Shown: positions 9,097-15,190 of the stretch, one piece after another
Layout of the letters: every line of letters starts with the position of its first letter
Numbering within the stretch: position 1 is the stretch's first letter
Notes under the pieces: generated by a model
The model's database searches: none
Told to the model about the DNA's origin: nothing
Seen by the model: the letters and a program-made list of their open reading frames with translations, nothing else
Made by a program: the position numbers and the translations under genes
Source: a virus
DNA: 32,395 bases
Reading direction: 5' to 3' (one strand)
Virus record (IMG/VR): IMGVR_UViG_3300042368_000342
Coordinates: 1 to 32,395 of that record

Positions 9097-9428
9097 CACC
9101 AACATCATTCAAGCTAGGCGGCAATACGTGGCGTGTCAAGCTGCAAAAGTCAATTGTTGTAGTGACCCCTGCGGGCGAAGTACAGCACTTGTACGGCGAA
9201 TGCAACATAGACACATACACGATCAGGATTGCTCGCACAGTCGAAGGAAAGCCCTGTACTGCGGACACGATGACGCAGACGTTTATCCATGAATTCATAC
9301 ATGCGGCACTTTACACGATAGGAAGGCGATTTGATGATGAAGAACTTGTTGTTGGCCTTGAAAACATGGTCTGGCAATATCTCAAAACAGCTAAACACTC
9401 CAAAGGTAGAGCAGCCGACCGAATATAG
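9093..9428 (+). CDS. Small HExxH zinc metallopeptidase-like protein
   Basis: A protein of 111 aa. A beta-rich N-terminal half is followed by a helix with HEFIH at residues 66-70, the zinc-binding and catalytic HExxH motif, then a second helix with acidic residues (DDEELVVGLE, about 81-90) that could supply the third ligand. Small phage proteins of this design are usually annotated as putative metallopeptidases, but their substrates are mostly unknown. The ATG overlaps the phosphoesterase stop (ATGA). The last 95 bases are read again in another frame by the endolysin gene. Confidence 0.8.
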   Translation: MTPTSFKLGGNTWRVKLQKSIVVVTPAGEVQHLYGECNIDTYTIRIARTVEGKPCTADTMTQTFIHEFIHAALYTIGRRFDDEELVVGLENMVWQYLKTAKHSKGRAADRI

Positions 9429-9864
9429 CTGGATGCAGATCGCGCAAAAGGAAAAAGGGCAGGCCGAAATAGCAGGGCCAAAGCATAACAAGCGCATCGT
9501 TGAGTATCATCAGCGCACGACGTTAAAGGCAAAGGACGACGAAACGCCGTGGTGTTCTTCTTTTGTGAATTGGTGCGTAGGCAATGCAGGGTATAGCGTC
9601 ACAGGATCAGCGGCAGCGCGGTCGTGGGCTAAATATGGGCAGTCATGCCAGCCGCATTCGGGGTGCATTGTAGTAATGACACGTACCGGAGGCGGTCACG
9701 TTGGCTTTTATGTGCGCGAAACGGCCAAATACGTCTATGTGCTAGGCGGTAACCAGTCAAACAAGGTTAGTATCGCAGGATATGACAAGGGGCGCATAAT
9801 TGCGTACCGATTGCCGAGCGAGTTAAGTGTAAACGATTCAATAGCTTACGACCAATTGACGTAA
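9334..9864 (+). CDS. CHAP-type endolysin (TIGR02594-like)
   Basis: A protein of 176 aa. The core reads TPWCSSFVNWC with candidate catalytic Cys74, then GGGHVGFYV with candidate His122, followed by VLGGNQSNKV and RIIAYRLP near the end. This pattern is typical of the TIGR02594/CHAP family of NlpC/P60-fold amidohydrolases, which cut the peptide part of peptidoglycan. I chose ATG 9334 (9337 is also possible) because AGGAAGG lies seven to eight bases upstream and the domain begins near residue 31. The start lies deep inside the metallopeptidase gene. There is no convincing signal peptide, so release would need a holin. It is the last late gene before the 9.9 kb terminator/promoter region. Confidence 0.88.
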   Translation: MMKNLLLALKTWSGNISKQLNTPKVEQPTEYSWMQIAQKEKGQAEIAGPKHNKRIVEYHQRTTLKAKDDETPWCSSFVNWCVGNAGYSVTGSAAARSWAKYGQSCQPHSGCIVVMTRTGGGHVGFYVRETAKYVYVLGGNQSNKVSIAGYDKGRIIAYRLPSELSVNDSIAYDQLT

Positions 9865-9892
9865 AAAAGTAAAAAAATATTGCACTTTTTTT
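9863..9892 (+). terminator. AT-rich terminator-like hairpin after the late operon
   Basis: AAAAAAGT at 9863-9870 pairs perfectly with ACTTTTTT at 9884-9891 across a 13-nt loop, and the 3' arm is itself a U-run. It begins at the stop codon of the endolysin gene and lies just upstream of the early promoter, a sensible place to end late transcription. The stem is nearly all A-U, so termination would be weak. Confidence 0.5.
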
Positions 9893-9902
9893 CATTTGCC
9901 TA

Positions 9903-9939
9903 TTGTGTAAACGAAATGTAGACGTATATTTGTGACGTA
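9903..9939 (+). promoter_or_regulatory. Bacteroidota-type promoter for the early region
   Basis: TATATTTG at 9925-9932 matches the Bacteroidota -7 consensus TAnnTTTG. TTG at 9903-9905 lies 19 bases upstream, in the spacing reported for the -33 element. The site is in a 105-bp intergenic gap between the endolysin and the first early gene at 9970. The predicted start is about 9939, leaving a leader of about 30 nt. Either motif alone is expected by chance several times in 32 kb, so location and spacing carry the weight. Confidence 0.6.
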
Positions 9940-9969
9940 ATCAATTACTCACTTAACAAGGGCACGGCA

Positions 9970-10182
9970 ATGAACAACTTTGATATCAACGATTGCGTAC
10001 TTGCAGTAGATGCACACGGGTTGCAAAACAGCATTACTTGGGAATTAGGTACTGGTATCGTAACAGATACAGAATGGATAGAAGAAGAAGCAGGTCGTAA
10101 GGTACTCAAGGTAGAGGTATACTGGACTGGCAAAGAGTGTACTGGATCTTGGGACGTTGAATATCTCACAATAGCATACTAA
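9970..10182 (+). CDS. First early-region protein, unknown (70 aa)
   Basis: A 70-residue acidic protein beginning MNNFDINDCVLAVDAHG, beta-prone, with an EWIEEEAG segment near the centre. It is the first gene after the predicted early promoter, with AAGGGCACGGCA before its ATG. Small acidic first-expressed phage proteins often act on host factors, but nothing in this sequence identifies a target. It has no membrane segment and no recognisable domain. Confidence 0.7.
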   Translation: MNNFDINDCVLAVDAHGLQNSITWELGTGIVTDTEWIEEEAGRKVLKVEVYWTGKECTGSWDVEYLTIAY

Positions 10183-10241
10183 CTAACCACGGGGCGCAGC
10201 ATCCTACACTGCAATCATTCACTTTTCACAAGGGTAGTATC

Positions 10242-10463
10242 ATGAACATCGGCATTGAATTCACGACAACACGCAGCGCAGACGGCAAGACCTACTGGCG
10301 CGTAGCTCCGTACTTGAGCGCATCGTATCGCCAGAAGCTGTATATCGTTGGCGTTGGGCTTATTGCTCTTCTTGCTATCACGCTGTCAGCATTGGCAGTA
10401 GCTGCAACACCTGATCCGATTATCAAGCCAGATCAGACCGTAACATTGTGGGGGTCGAGATGA
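10242..10463 (+). CDS. Small single-pass membrane protein, unknown
   Basis: A protein of 73 aa with one strong hydrophobic segment at about residues 34-55 (VGVGLIALLAITLSALAVAA). A polar, basic N-terminal region of about 30 residues precedes it, and a short Pro/Asp-containing tail follows. The start is supported by AAGGG at 10231-10235, seven bases before ATG 10242. The stop overlaps the next ATG (ATGA at 10460). Early expression and membrane location might suggest a role in superinfection exclusion or membrane takeover, but that is speculation. Confidence 0.7.
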   Translation: MNIGIEFTTTRSADGKTYWRVAPYLSASYRQKLYIVGVGLIALLAITLSALAVAATPDPIIKPDQTVTLWGSR

Positions 10464-10882
10464 GTAAAGAAAAAACAGGCGGTCATTGGAAGAACCGAAG
10501 AAGAGCAATCATAAATATGCACGATACATATAAACTTCAAATGGTTATTGAGGATCAGATTATGTCTAAATCTTCGGAATGGATAACAGATAGATTGCCT
10601 ACAAAACAAGAGGCAGTAAGTGGCAATGTTATATGTTGTCGATGGGGGCACATCAATCTACTGCAATGGTATAAGATCGAAGCAGGCGAACCGTGGACGC
10701 CCATTCGGAAACCAGATATGTATGTCAAACCGAAGAGGTGGACGGTGAAGTGGGATGATGATGCTAGCTTTTTTGCTTTATACGATTCAACTAAAATTAC
10801 TTATTACTTGCCAATGTTGTTCAGCAAACATGCCGAAGCCGCCCAACGTATCGCAGACATCTACAACGAGGTGATACCATGA
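10460..10882 (+). CDS. Unknown early protein with a DUF551-like segment
   Basis: A protein of 140 aa. Residues 40-75 read EWITDRLPTKQEAVSGNVICC...W, similar to the W-I-x-x-x-x-R-L-P ... V-L-V pattern of the phage DUF551 family of unknown function. I chose ATG 10460 because it overlaps the preceding stop (ATGA); an in-frame GTG at 10448 is less likely. The gene is visibly AT-richer than its surroundings: 18 G+C among the 60 bases at 10501-10560 by hand count. This suggests a recent acquisition. Its end overlaps the next ATG (ATGA). Confidence 0.75.
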   Translation: MSKEKTGGHWKNRRRAIINMHDTYKLQMVIEDQIMSKSSEWITDRLPTKQEAVSGNVICCRWGHINLLQWYKIEAGEPWTPIRKPDMYVKPKRWTVKWDDDASFFALYDSTKITYYLPMLFSKHAEAAQRIADIYNEVIP

Positions 10883-11115
10883 GCATGACAAAGCGATATT
10901 TGCACGTAATTGAAGAACAAACAAAACGCAAAAAATATACTTACGAATGGTGGGAAGATGAAGCACACTACGCAGCACAAGATGATCCGTTTAGATTTGG
11001 AGTCGCACAAAACCTTATTACAGGACGCAAAGAAGGACGGACGGAGCACGCAGAAGCAGCTCCAACATTGGTGCAAGACGTACATACGAACATTCATACA
11101 GGGCAAGAAAAATGA
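10879..11115 (+). CDS. Small unknown protein (78 aa), overlapped by another frame
   Basis: It is bracketed by ATGA overlaps on both sides (10879-10882 and 11112-11115), which supports translation of the whole frame. The N-terminal 35 residues (MSMTKRYLHVIEEQ ... YEWWEDEAHYAAQ) look like ordinary helical protein. The C-terminal half is less convincing, and the same DNA in the +1 frame encodes a ribbon-helix-helix-like sequence. Either two genes overlap or an indel has split one gene. No function can be given. Confidence 0.5.
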   Translation: MSMTKRYLHVIEEQTKRKKYTYEWWEDEAHYAAQDDPFRFGVAQNLITGRKEGRTEHAEAAPTLVQDVHTNIHTGQEK

Positions 11116-11149
11116 TTTTCCGAGAGACCAAGCAGACGTTCACGAGTAG
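10958..11149 (+). CDS. Overlapping ORF resembling an Arc/CopG ribbon-helix-helix regulator
   Basis: A 63-residue frame from ATG 10958 to TAG 11147-11149, read in the +1 frame relative to 10879-11115. The stretch KMIRLDLESHKTLLQ, then AKKDGRSTQKQLQHW, then CKTYI follows the ribbon-helix-helix layout: a short beta strand, helix A, a G-R-S turn and helix B. A protein of this fold would bind DNA as a dimer. It overlaps neighbours on both sides (10879-11115 and the start of 11112-11636), and its Shine-Dalgarno is poor. It is the only candidate transcription regulator in the early block, so I list it with moderate confidence. Confidence 0.4.
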   Translation: MKHTTQHKMIRLDLESHKTLLQDAKKDGRSTQKQLQHWCKTYIRTFIQGKKNDFPRDQADVHE

Positions 11150-11636
11150 CAGCGGCGCGGCGTACAAGCTCGCTGATCTTATGAACCAAATGATGCACAC
11201 GGATGAACCCGAAGTTGTCGCGATGTTTGAAGATGCGATTGAAGAAGCGGGCGAGAACTTCCGTGATTATATTGTGCAGGCAATGGACATCGCGGCAAAT
11301 CTCAAGATGTCAGCGGAGGCAATCAAGCTGGAGATACAACGCTTGCAATCATTGCTAACTGAACGTAATACAAGGGCAGAGCGGCTTGAGAACGCTGTTA
11401 AACGTCACATGGAGATGGTAGAGTTAAAGGAAATTGTGACCGATCTCTACACGCTCAAACTACGCAAGAACCCACCAAAGGTAGAGATATTGGAAGAGGT
11501 GGTAGTGCCTAGCGAGTACAAGGTAGAAAAGGTATCATTTACGATAGACAAGAAAGCAATTGCCGATGCGCTCAAGAACGGCGTACCGGTGGACGGGGCA
11601 AGGTTAATTAACACAACACGACTGGAGGTAAAATGA
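11112..11636 (+). CDS. Siphovirus Gp157-like protein
   Basis: A protein of 174 aa with the usual Gp157 layout. A long acidic helical N-terminal half contains an E-x-x-R-L-x-x-L heptad segment (IKLEIQRLQSLLTERN, about 75-90). A C-terminal beta part reads LYTLKLRKNPPKVEIL, then PSEY, then KAIADALKNGVPVDGARL. Gp157 genes are found beside recombination and SSB genes in many siphophages and have been linked to phage resistance in Streptococcus thermophilus, but the biochemistry is unclear. ATGA overlaps join it to both neighbours, and the putative recombination protein is two genes downstream. Confidence 0.88.
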   Translation: MIFRETKQTFTSSSGAAYKLADLMNQMMHTDEPEVVAMFEDAIEEAGENFRDYIVQAMDIAANLKMSAEAIKLEIQRLQSLLTERNTRAERLENAVKRHMEMVELKEIVTDLYTLKLRKNPPKVEILEEVVVPSEYKVEKVSFTIDKKAIADALKNGVPVDGARLINTTRLEVK

Positions 11637-12031
11637 GCAACGCGATAATCGATGCGTATCAAGCGCTCGAAAAATTGCAAAATGACCTGCTTATGCAATT
11701 AGATCAGGTCAAACACGCAATGGCAGCATTAAGGCCGCCCACAAAGAGCAAGGCGAGCAAGGTGGCTATTGTAACGGACAACGCAGAGGCAAAGAAGATT
11801 ATCGAGCAAGGCGGCGGATTGGCCTTGTGGGTTGATCTAAAGCGCAGGGCACGAGGCCGCGCGCTAATGAACTGCCAGACGGAAAAGTCACACTACTCGA
11901 TTAGACTCTTTGACTATGGCAACTTGACACGCAAAAAGTATCCTAGTTCGCGCGAAGTTGCACGATACAGCAACAAAGAAGAAGCGTACCAGATGCGCGA
12001 TCAACTAACTGCTATAATGGAGGGACGATGA
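11633..12031 (+). CDS. Unknown protein with N-terminal helix (132 aa)
   Basis: The first 35 residues (AYQALEKLQNDLLMQLDQVKHAM) form a likely amphipathic helix or coiled coil. The rest is basic and mixed, including LKRRARGRAL and a Tyr/Arg-rich C-terminal segment. ATGA overlaps link it to the Gp157-like gene upstream and the candidate annealing protein downstream, so it probably belongs to the same recombination or replication module. I do not recognise a family. Confidence 0.7.
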   Translation: MSNAIIDAYQALEKLQNDLLMQLDQVKHAMAALRPPTKSKASKVAIVTDNAEAKKIIEQGGGLALWVDLKRRARGRALMNCQTEKSHYSIRLFDYGNLTRKKYPSSREVARYSNKEEAYQMRDQLTAIMEGR

Positions 12032-12774
12032 CACAGGCACTTACAGCGACTAATACGGCGGTCGCAGCATCTATCAGTGAATCGCAGGCGGCAGCGTTGT
12101 TTGAGACGCTGGTAGTTAACGGCGATCTATCGGCTATGTCGCAGGAACAGCGCATACAATACTACAAGCTGGTATGTGAGCGCGTGGGATTAGACCCATA
12201 CCAAAAGCCATTTGATCTTATCAAGCTATCGGGCAAGCTCACTTTGTACGCAAACAAGACGTGCACGGCACAACTAACGTCCATCCGCGGTCTTCGCGTG
12301 GCAATTGTAGCTCGCGAGGTTATCGGCGATCAGTATGTAGTAACCGCGCGATGCGAGACACCAACGGGCAGCTATTCCGAGGACATAGGAGCTGTTACAA
12401 TTGGCGGTATGCGCGGCGATGCGGCAAGCAATGCGATGAAGAAAGCAGCAACACAGGCAAAGCGACGCGCTATTTTGAGCGCATGCGGTCTCGGTATGCT
12501 GGACGAAGAGGAAGTTGTGCAAGTGCAGGGCGCGGAACGCATCGAATTGCCGCCTATAAAGCCCGCTACGACGTCAGAGCAGGACGAAGCTATAACGGAG
12601 TGGTTATCGGCTATTGACGCCGCTACGGGGCCAGAAGAGCTAACGGCGATTGTGATGCAAATCAAGAGCGTAGACGAAGGCATTAAAGCACCGATCCGCG
12701 AATACGTAGCACGACGTGCCAAAGAGCTGGATTTGGTTTGGAGTAAGGGCGCATATACGGAGGTGCAGCGATGA
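12028..12774 (+). CDS. Putative DNA recombination / single-strand annealing-like protein
   Basis: A protein of 248 aa. The central part (about 50-160) carries a pattern common to a widespread phage family: YYKLVCERVGLDPYQKPFD, then LSGKLTLYANKTCTAQL, IRGL, DIGAVTIGGMRGDAASNAMKKAATQAKRRAILSACGLGMLDE cut here into separate blocks. The K-A-x-T-x-A-K-R-R segment recalls the conserved element of annealing proteins such as Erf and RecT-like families. Partners nearby (Gp157-like, SSB-like, PD-(D/E)xK nuclease) fit recombination. An annealase role is inference; the family is often left unnamed. Confidence 0.7.
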   Translation: MTQALTATNTAVAASISESQAAALFETLVVNGDLSAMSQEQRIQYYKLVCERVGLDPYQKPFDLIKLSGKLTLYANKTCTAQLTSIRGLRVAIVAREVIGDQYVVTARCETPTGSYSEDIGAVTIGGMRGDAASNAMKKAATQAKRRAILSACGLGMLDEEEVVQVQGAERIELPPIKPATTSEQDEAITEWLSAIDAATGPEELTAIVMQIKSVDEGIKAPIREYVARRAKELDLVWSKGAYTEVQR

Positions 12775-12986
12775 GAAAGCTACAAACCTGGAAGCATCCT
12801 AATGGATATTGGGCGGTGGTAGATATGGACGCGGACATTTGCGTTGGTGATTGCCTTCCTACTCAAGAGATAGCGTATGCACTCAAGAAGATGCTAGACG
12901 AAGAATTCAAGTATTGTGAAAACGATCACCCAGCAATAGTAATGCTGGAAAAATTAACCTATAAGCCAACGGAAGGGAAGCAGTAA
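12771..12986 (+). CDS. Small unknown protein (71 aa)
   Basis: The product begins MRKLQTWKHPNGYWAVVDMD and contains cysteines near residues 25, 29 and 49. The last two-thirds are a mixed helical segment (YALKKMLDEEFKY). It is ATGA-coupled to the preceding gene and its TAA overlaps the next ATG (TAATG). It has no membrane segment and no recognisable family. The spacing of the cysteines does not form a convincing zinc ribbon. Confidence 0.65.
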   Translation: MRKLQTWKHPNGYWAVVDMDADICVGDCLPTQEIAYALKKMLDEEFKYCENDHPAIVMLEKLTYKPTEGKQ

Positions 12987-13438
12987 TGGGTATCAGATCA
13001 TTCTTACGGCGCTGGCTCGGAATTGAGTCGGTAGAAAAGACGGTAAAAAAGACGGTAAAAAAGACGGCAGGCAGAGCGTACCAGCAGCCGGTATTGGTAC
13101 GATTGCCATTTGAACAAGTACCGTATCAGCATAACAGCACATACAAGCGCTTTGCGAAGACAGTAGCTGATTTCTACACAAAGTGCGGTGGATACAGCAA
13201 CATACAACAGAGTGAGCGGACTTTTGGGGATACGATTAACTGGTGCAGGGTCGCCAGCCGCGGGAATGAATGGCGTATATATATCAAGGATTGCAAGATT
13301 CGTAAGGATAATGAGCATTTGGCGTATAGCAAAGTATTCTCAACGCGGGATAAAGCACTATCATTTCAAAAGCAGTTTATCGCTTACCATGAGCGAATGA
13401 AAGCAAAGGCCGCAAAGAGCGGTCTGAATTACAACTAA
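12986..13438 (+). CDS. Basic unknown protein with a TVKK tandem repeat
   Basis: A protein of 150 aa, strongly basic. Residues 18-30 contain VEKTVKKTVKKTAGR, encoded by a 12-bp tandem repeat (GACGGTAAAAAA at 13039-13050 and 13051-13062). The centre and C-terminus are mixed, with aromatic and basic residues and a helical end (AYHERMKAKAAKSG). A nucleic-acid-binding role is possible from charge alone. It is the last gene before the structured leader at 13439-13556, so the operon may be regulated at this point. I do not recognise a family. Confidence 0.65.
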   Translation: MGIRSFLRRWLGIESVEKTVKKTVKKTAGRAYQQPVLVRLPFEQVPYQHNSTYKRFAKTVADFYTKCGGYSNIQQSERTFGDTINWCRVASRGNEWRIYIKDCKIRKDNEHLAYSKVFSTRDKALSFQKQFIAYHERMKAKAAKSGLNYN

Positions 13439-13442
13439 CAGA

Positions 13443-13533
13443 GCAGGGAATGCCCCTGCGATGTCGGGTGTGCAAGTACCACGACGTGGTATAGGTTTGG
13501 AACAGGGGCGGAGGTTGGGAAGCCAAAGCCCCT
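13443..13533 (+). ncRNA. Structured leader with mutually exclusive hairpins
   Basis: Three hairpins are readable in this 118-nt gap. GCAGGG (13443-13448) pairs with CCCTGC (13454-13459). TACCAC (13477-13482) pairs with GTGGTA (13486-13491) around a GAC loop. AGGGGC (13504-13509) pairs with GCCCCT (13528-13533), with an inner TTGG/CCAA stem (13515-13518/13523-13526). In an alternative fold GCCCCTG (13452-13458) pairs with CAGGGGC (13503-13509), which excludes hairpins one and three and encloses hairpin two. The switch-like layout ends 24 nt before the next gene. Ligand and function are unknown. Confidence 0.5.
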
Positions 13534-13556
13534 ACTTTTAACACAAGGAGTAAACA

Positions 13557-13760
13557 ATGCACGATAACAACCACGGCACATGCAGAACATGCAGCCGATT
13601 GAAAGAATACGAGCGCGATCAGTTGAGCTACGAAGGATTCTATACCATCTCCGTACCATACGCATTCTGCGACGTGTTAGAGATTGAACTGGACGATCCA
13701 GACGGCTTTTACTGCGCTAACTACAAGCCGCACAAAGGGGGCAAGCATGAGCAAGCATAG
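13557..13760 (+). CDS. Small cysteine-containing protein, possible zinc binding
   Basis: A protein of 67 aa with CRTC at residues 8-11 and further cysteines at about 38 and 53 (GFYCANYKP). Four cysteines in this arrangement could bind one zinc ion. The start is well supported by AAGGAG at 13545-13550, six bases before the ATG. It is the first gene after the structured leader and may be what that leader controls. Its end overlaps the next small gene by 14 bases. Function is unknown. Confidence 0.7.
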   Translation: MHDNNHGTCRTCSRLKEYERDQLSYEGFYTISVPYAFCDVLEIELDDPDGFYCANYKPHKGGKHEQA

Positions 13761-13887
13761 CGACATCGACCTAGCACGCTTCGCCGCCGATGCTATGGTA
13801 CTAATCCTGTTCTTTGTGGCTCTTACCTGCATCGTAGCTTTTGCATGCATGCTGTACTTCTTTCTATGGCTTGTGGGGATCGTATGA
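13747..13887 (+). CDS. Small membrane protein (46 aa)
   Basis: A 46-residue product from ATG 13747, with a short polar N-terminus (MSKHSDIDLARFAAD) followed by a strongly hydrophobic stretch of about 28 residues to the C-terminus. It is a single-pass membrane protein by eye. The start has GGGGGCAAGC upstream and the stop forms ATGA with the next gene (13884). It is one of four small membrane proteins in this genome. Its function is unknown. Confidence 0.65.
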   Translation: MSKHSDIDLARFAADAMVLILFFVALTCIVAFACMLYFFLWLVGIV

Positions 13888-14252
13888 AGCAGCGCATAGA
13901 GCGAGTCAGCATAAGCGGCAAGGTAGTAGCTATCAGAGCATCGGTGCAAGCGCAACGCGGCGGTAGATACCGTAAGCAGTTTATAGTAAACGATGCTATC
14001 AACGAACAGGATGCAATAGCGGCAGCAAAGGATTATATTGCGCTTATACTGGAGCGACTATCAAACATGCCAGCAGAACGTGAGATAGTCAAGATAGTAG
14101 AAGAGATAGTAGACCAAGCAAAGCTCAAAGATGCACACAACACAAAGGTGCGCGGGGCGGTAGGCAAAGACGTATCAGCGGTGCTTGCACGTTATCCTCT
14201 GTCTACCACAGTATTCGGCTATGAAAACAGCTTGGGCGAATGGGTAAAATAA
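13884..14252 (+). CDS. Unknown basic/helical protein (122 aa)
   Basis: ATG 13884 overlaps the stop of the membrane-protein gene (ATGA). The N-terminal third is beta-prone and basic (RIERVSISGKVVAIRASVQ ... GGRYRKQF). The middle is helical and acidic (EREIVKIVEEIVDQAKL). The C-terminus contains LARYPLSTTVFGYENSLGEW. No known domain is evident. The gene is followed immediately by a hairpin that looks like a terminator only for the opposite strand. Confidence 0.65.
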   Translation: MKQRIERVSISGKVVAIRASVQAQRGGRYRKQFIVNDAINEQDAIAAAKDYIALILERLSNMPAEREIVKIVEEIVDQAKLKDAHNTKVRGAVGKDVSAVLARYPLSTTVFGYENSLGEWVK

Positions 14253-14283
14253 AAAGAGCCGCCAGATTTTCGTCCGACGGCTC
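14246..14283 (-). terminator. Intrinsic terminator facing the minus strand
   Basis: GAGCCG (14256-14261) pairs with CGGCTC (14278-14283). On the minus strand the stem is followed directly by a U-rich tract, the complement of AAAATAAAAA at 14246-14255. On the + strand it is followed by GC-rich sequence, so it would not terminate the operon. No coding gene is visible on the minus strand, so any transcript it ends would be antisense. Confidence 0.5.
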
Positions 14284-14343
14284 ACGGAGGGAGCAAGGAG
14301 TCACGCACTCACTTACAAGGGGTAAACGAATATAGGGCATAAC

Positions 14344-14544
14344 ATGTACCAAGAACAAACAGACCCGGATTTCGTTATCCACTGCGTAGCTAGGTTCGAT
14401 GACGATCAGCTTGTAGAATGGCATGAACGTGCCGGTATCTACGAATACGAAGCAAACATGAGCAGAGATGCAGCGGAATACAAAGCCGCATGCGATATAC
14501 TATCACAAATAGCGCAGAAGATGCGCAAGAAGGGCACAAGATGA
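14344..14544 (+). CDS. Small acidic helical protein (66 aa)
   Basis: The product begins MYQEQTDPDFVIHCV and its second half is helical and charged (YEANMSRDAAEYKAACDILSQ, shown here across a helix). AGGG lies six bases before the ATG. Its stop overlaps the SSB-like gene start (ATGA at 14541), suggesting co-expression with replication functions. No domain is recognised. Confidence 0.6.
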   Translation: MYQEQTDPDFVIHCVARFDDDQLVEWHERAGIYEYEANMSRDAAEYKAACDILSQIAQKMRKKGTR

Positions 14545-14888
14545 GTAGCGACGCAATCAACATCACGGGCGAGCTGATCCACATTGGGCAGACGCAGCAG
14601 GTAAAAGACACATTCCAGAAGCGATCTTTCGTAGTCAAGACGCAATCGGAATACCCGCAGGAACTGGAGTGCCAGTTTACGCAAGACAAGTGCAAGGAGC
14701 TAGACCGCTTCAAGGTTGGCGATACCGTTACGGCGCGCGTCAACTTGCGCGGACGCGGTTACAACAAGCGCGAAGGCGGTATGGGGTGGTTTACATCGCT
14801 CGATTGCTGGAAGATCGACAAGCTAGGCGAAGGCGCACCGGCAAGCAAGGCAGCGGTTATTGCTGAACCTACTGATCTTCCCTTTTGA
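14541..14888 (+). CDS. DUF3127-like OB-fold protein, probable SSB
   Basis: A protein of 115 aa. The core reads ITGELIHIGQTQQVKDTFQKRSF, then YPQELECQFTQDKC, FKVGDTVTARVNLRGRGY and WFTSLDCWKI, given here in blocks. This matches the DUF3127 pattern, an OB-fold family common in Bacteroidota and their phages. The C-terminus EPTDLPF resembles the acidic partner-binding tip of bacterial SSB, ending in D-L-P-F. A single-stranded DNA binding role in replication and recombination follows from fold, tip and neighbours. ATG 14541 overlaps the preceding stop; the upstream extension in this frame is not needed. Confidence 0.85.
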   Translation: MSSDAINITGELIHIGQTQQVKDTFQKRSFVVKTQSEYPQELECQFTQDKCKELDRFKVGDTVTARVNLRGRGYNKREGGMGWFTSLDCWKIDKLGEGAPASKAAVIAEPTDLPF

Positions 14889-14890
14889 GT

Positions 14891-15190
14891 ATGAAGAGGG
14901 CAGCAAAGGTGGACATAAACCAGAAAGAGATAGTAGCATACCTTCGCAAGATTGGGGCATCAGTCGCTGTTATGAGCGCAGTAGGGCAGGGATTCCCTGA
15001 TCTTGTGGTAGGATGGCGCGGGCGCAATTACATGATCGAAGTAAAGCAGGCCAAAGGCAAGCTAACAGAAGATCAGTACGAGTTTGCAGCGCATTGGAGA
15101 GGGCAGTATGGCGTTGCACGGTCGATAGATGATGCGTGCAACATAATCGGAGCGGATCTACCACGAATTAACGTGTTGAAGGAAGACTGA
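14891..15190 (+). CDS. VRR-NUC-type PD-(D/E)xK nuclease
   Basis: A protein of 99 aa from ATG 14891. A TTG at 14885 in the same frame would overlap the preceding stop and add two residues. The active-site pattern is visible: GQGFPD with D37, then YMIEVKQ with E50 and K52, after an N-terminal helix carrying E13. Downstream, KGKLTEDQ and RSIDDA complete the small VRR-NUC fold. Such enzymes cut branched DNA, and stand-alone phage copies are proposed to act like Holliday junction resolvases. It is in line with the SSB-like gene upstream and the deaminase downstream. Confidence 0.85.
   Translation: MKRAAKVDINQKEIVAYLRKIGASVAVMSAVGQGFPDLVVGWRGRNYMIEVKQAKGKLTEDQYEFAAHWRGQYGVARSIDDACNIIGADLPRINVLKED

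Noticed and set aside
13039-13062. 12-bp tandem repeat as an iteron or operator
   Set aside because: It has only two full units, in frame, inside a basic protein segment; a simple coding repeat is the better explanation.
12993-13181. Minus-strand ORF with PSFLPSFLPSFLP repeats
   Set aside because: It is the complement of the GACGGTAAAAAA tandem repeat encoding TVKK in the + strand gene; it is a shadow frame.
13450-13494. 14-codon leader peptide inside the structured leader
   Set aside because: Its start has no properly spaced ribosome site and the length is too short to support alone; mentioned only as a possibility in the leader finding.
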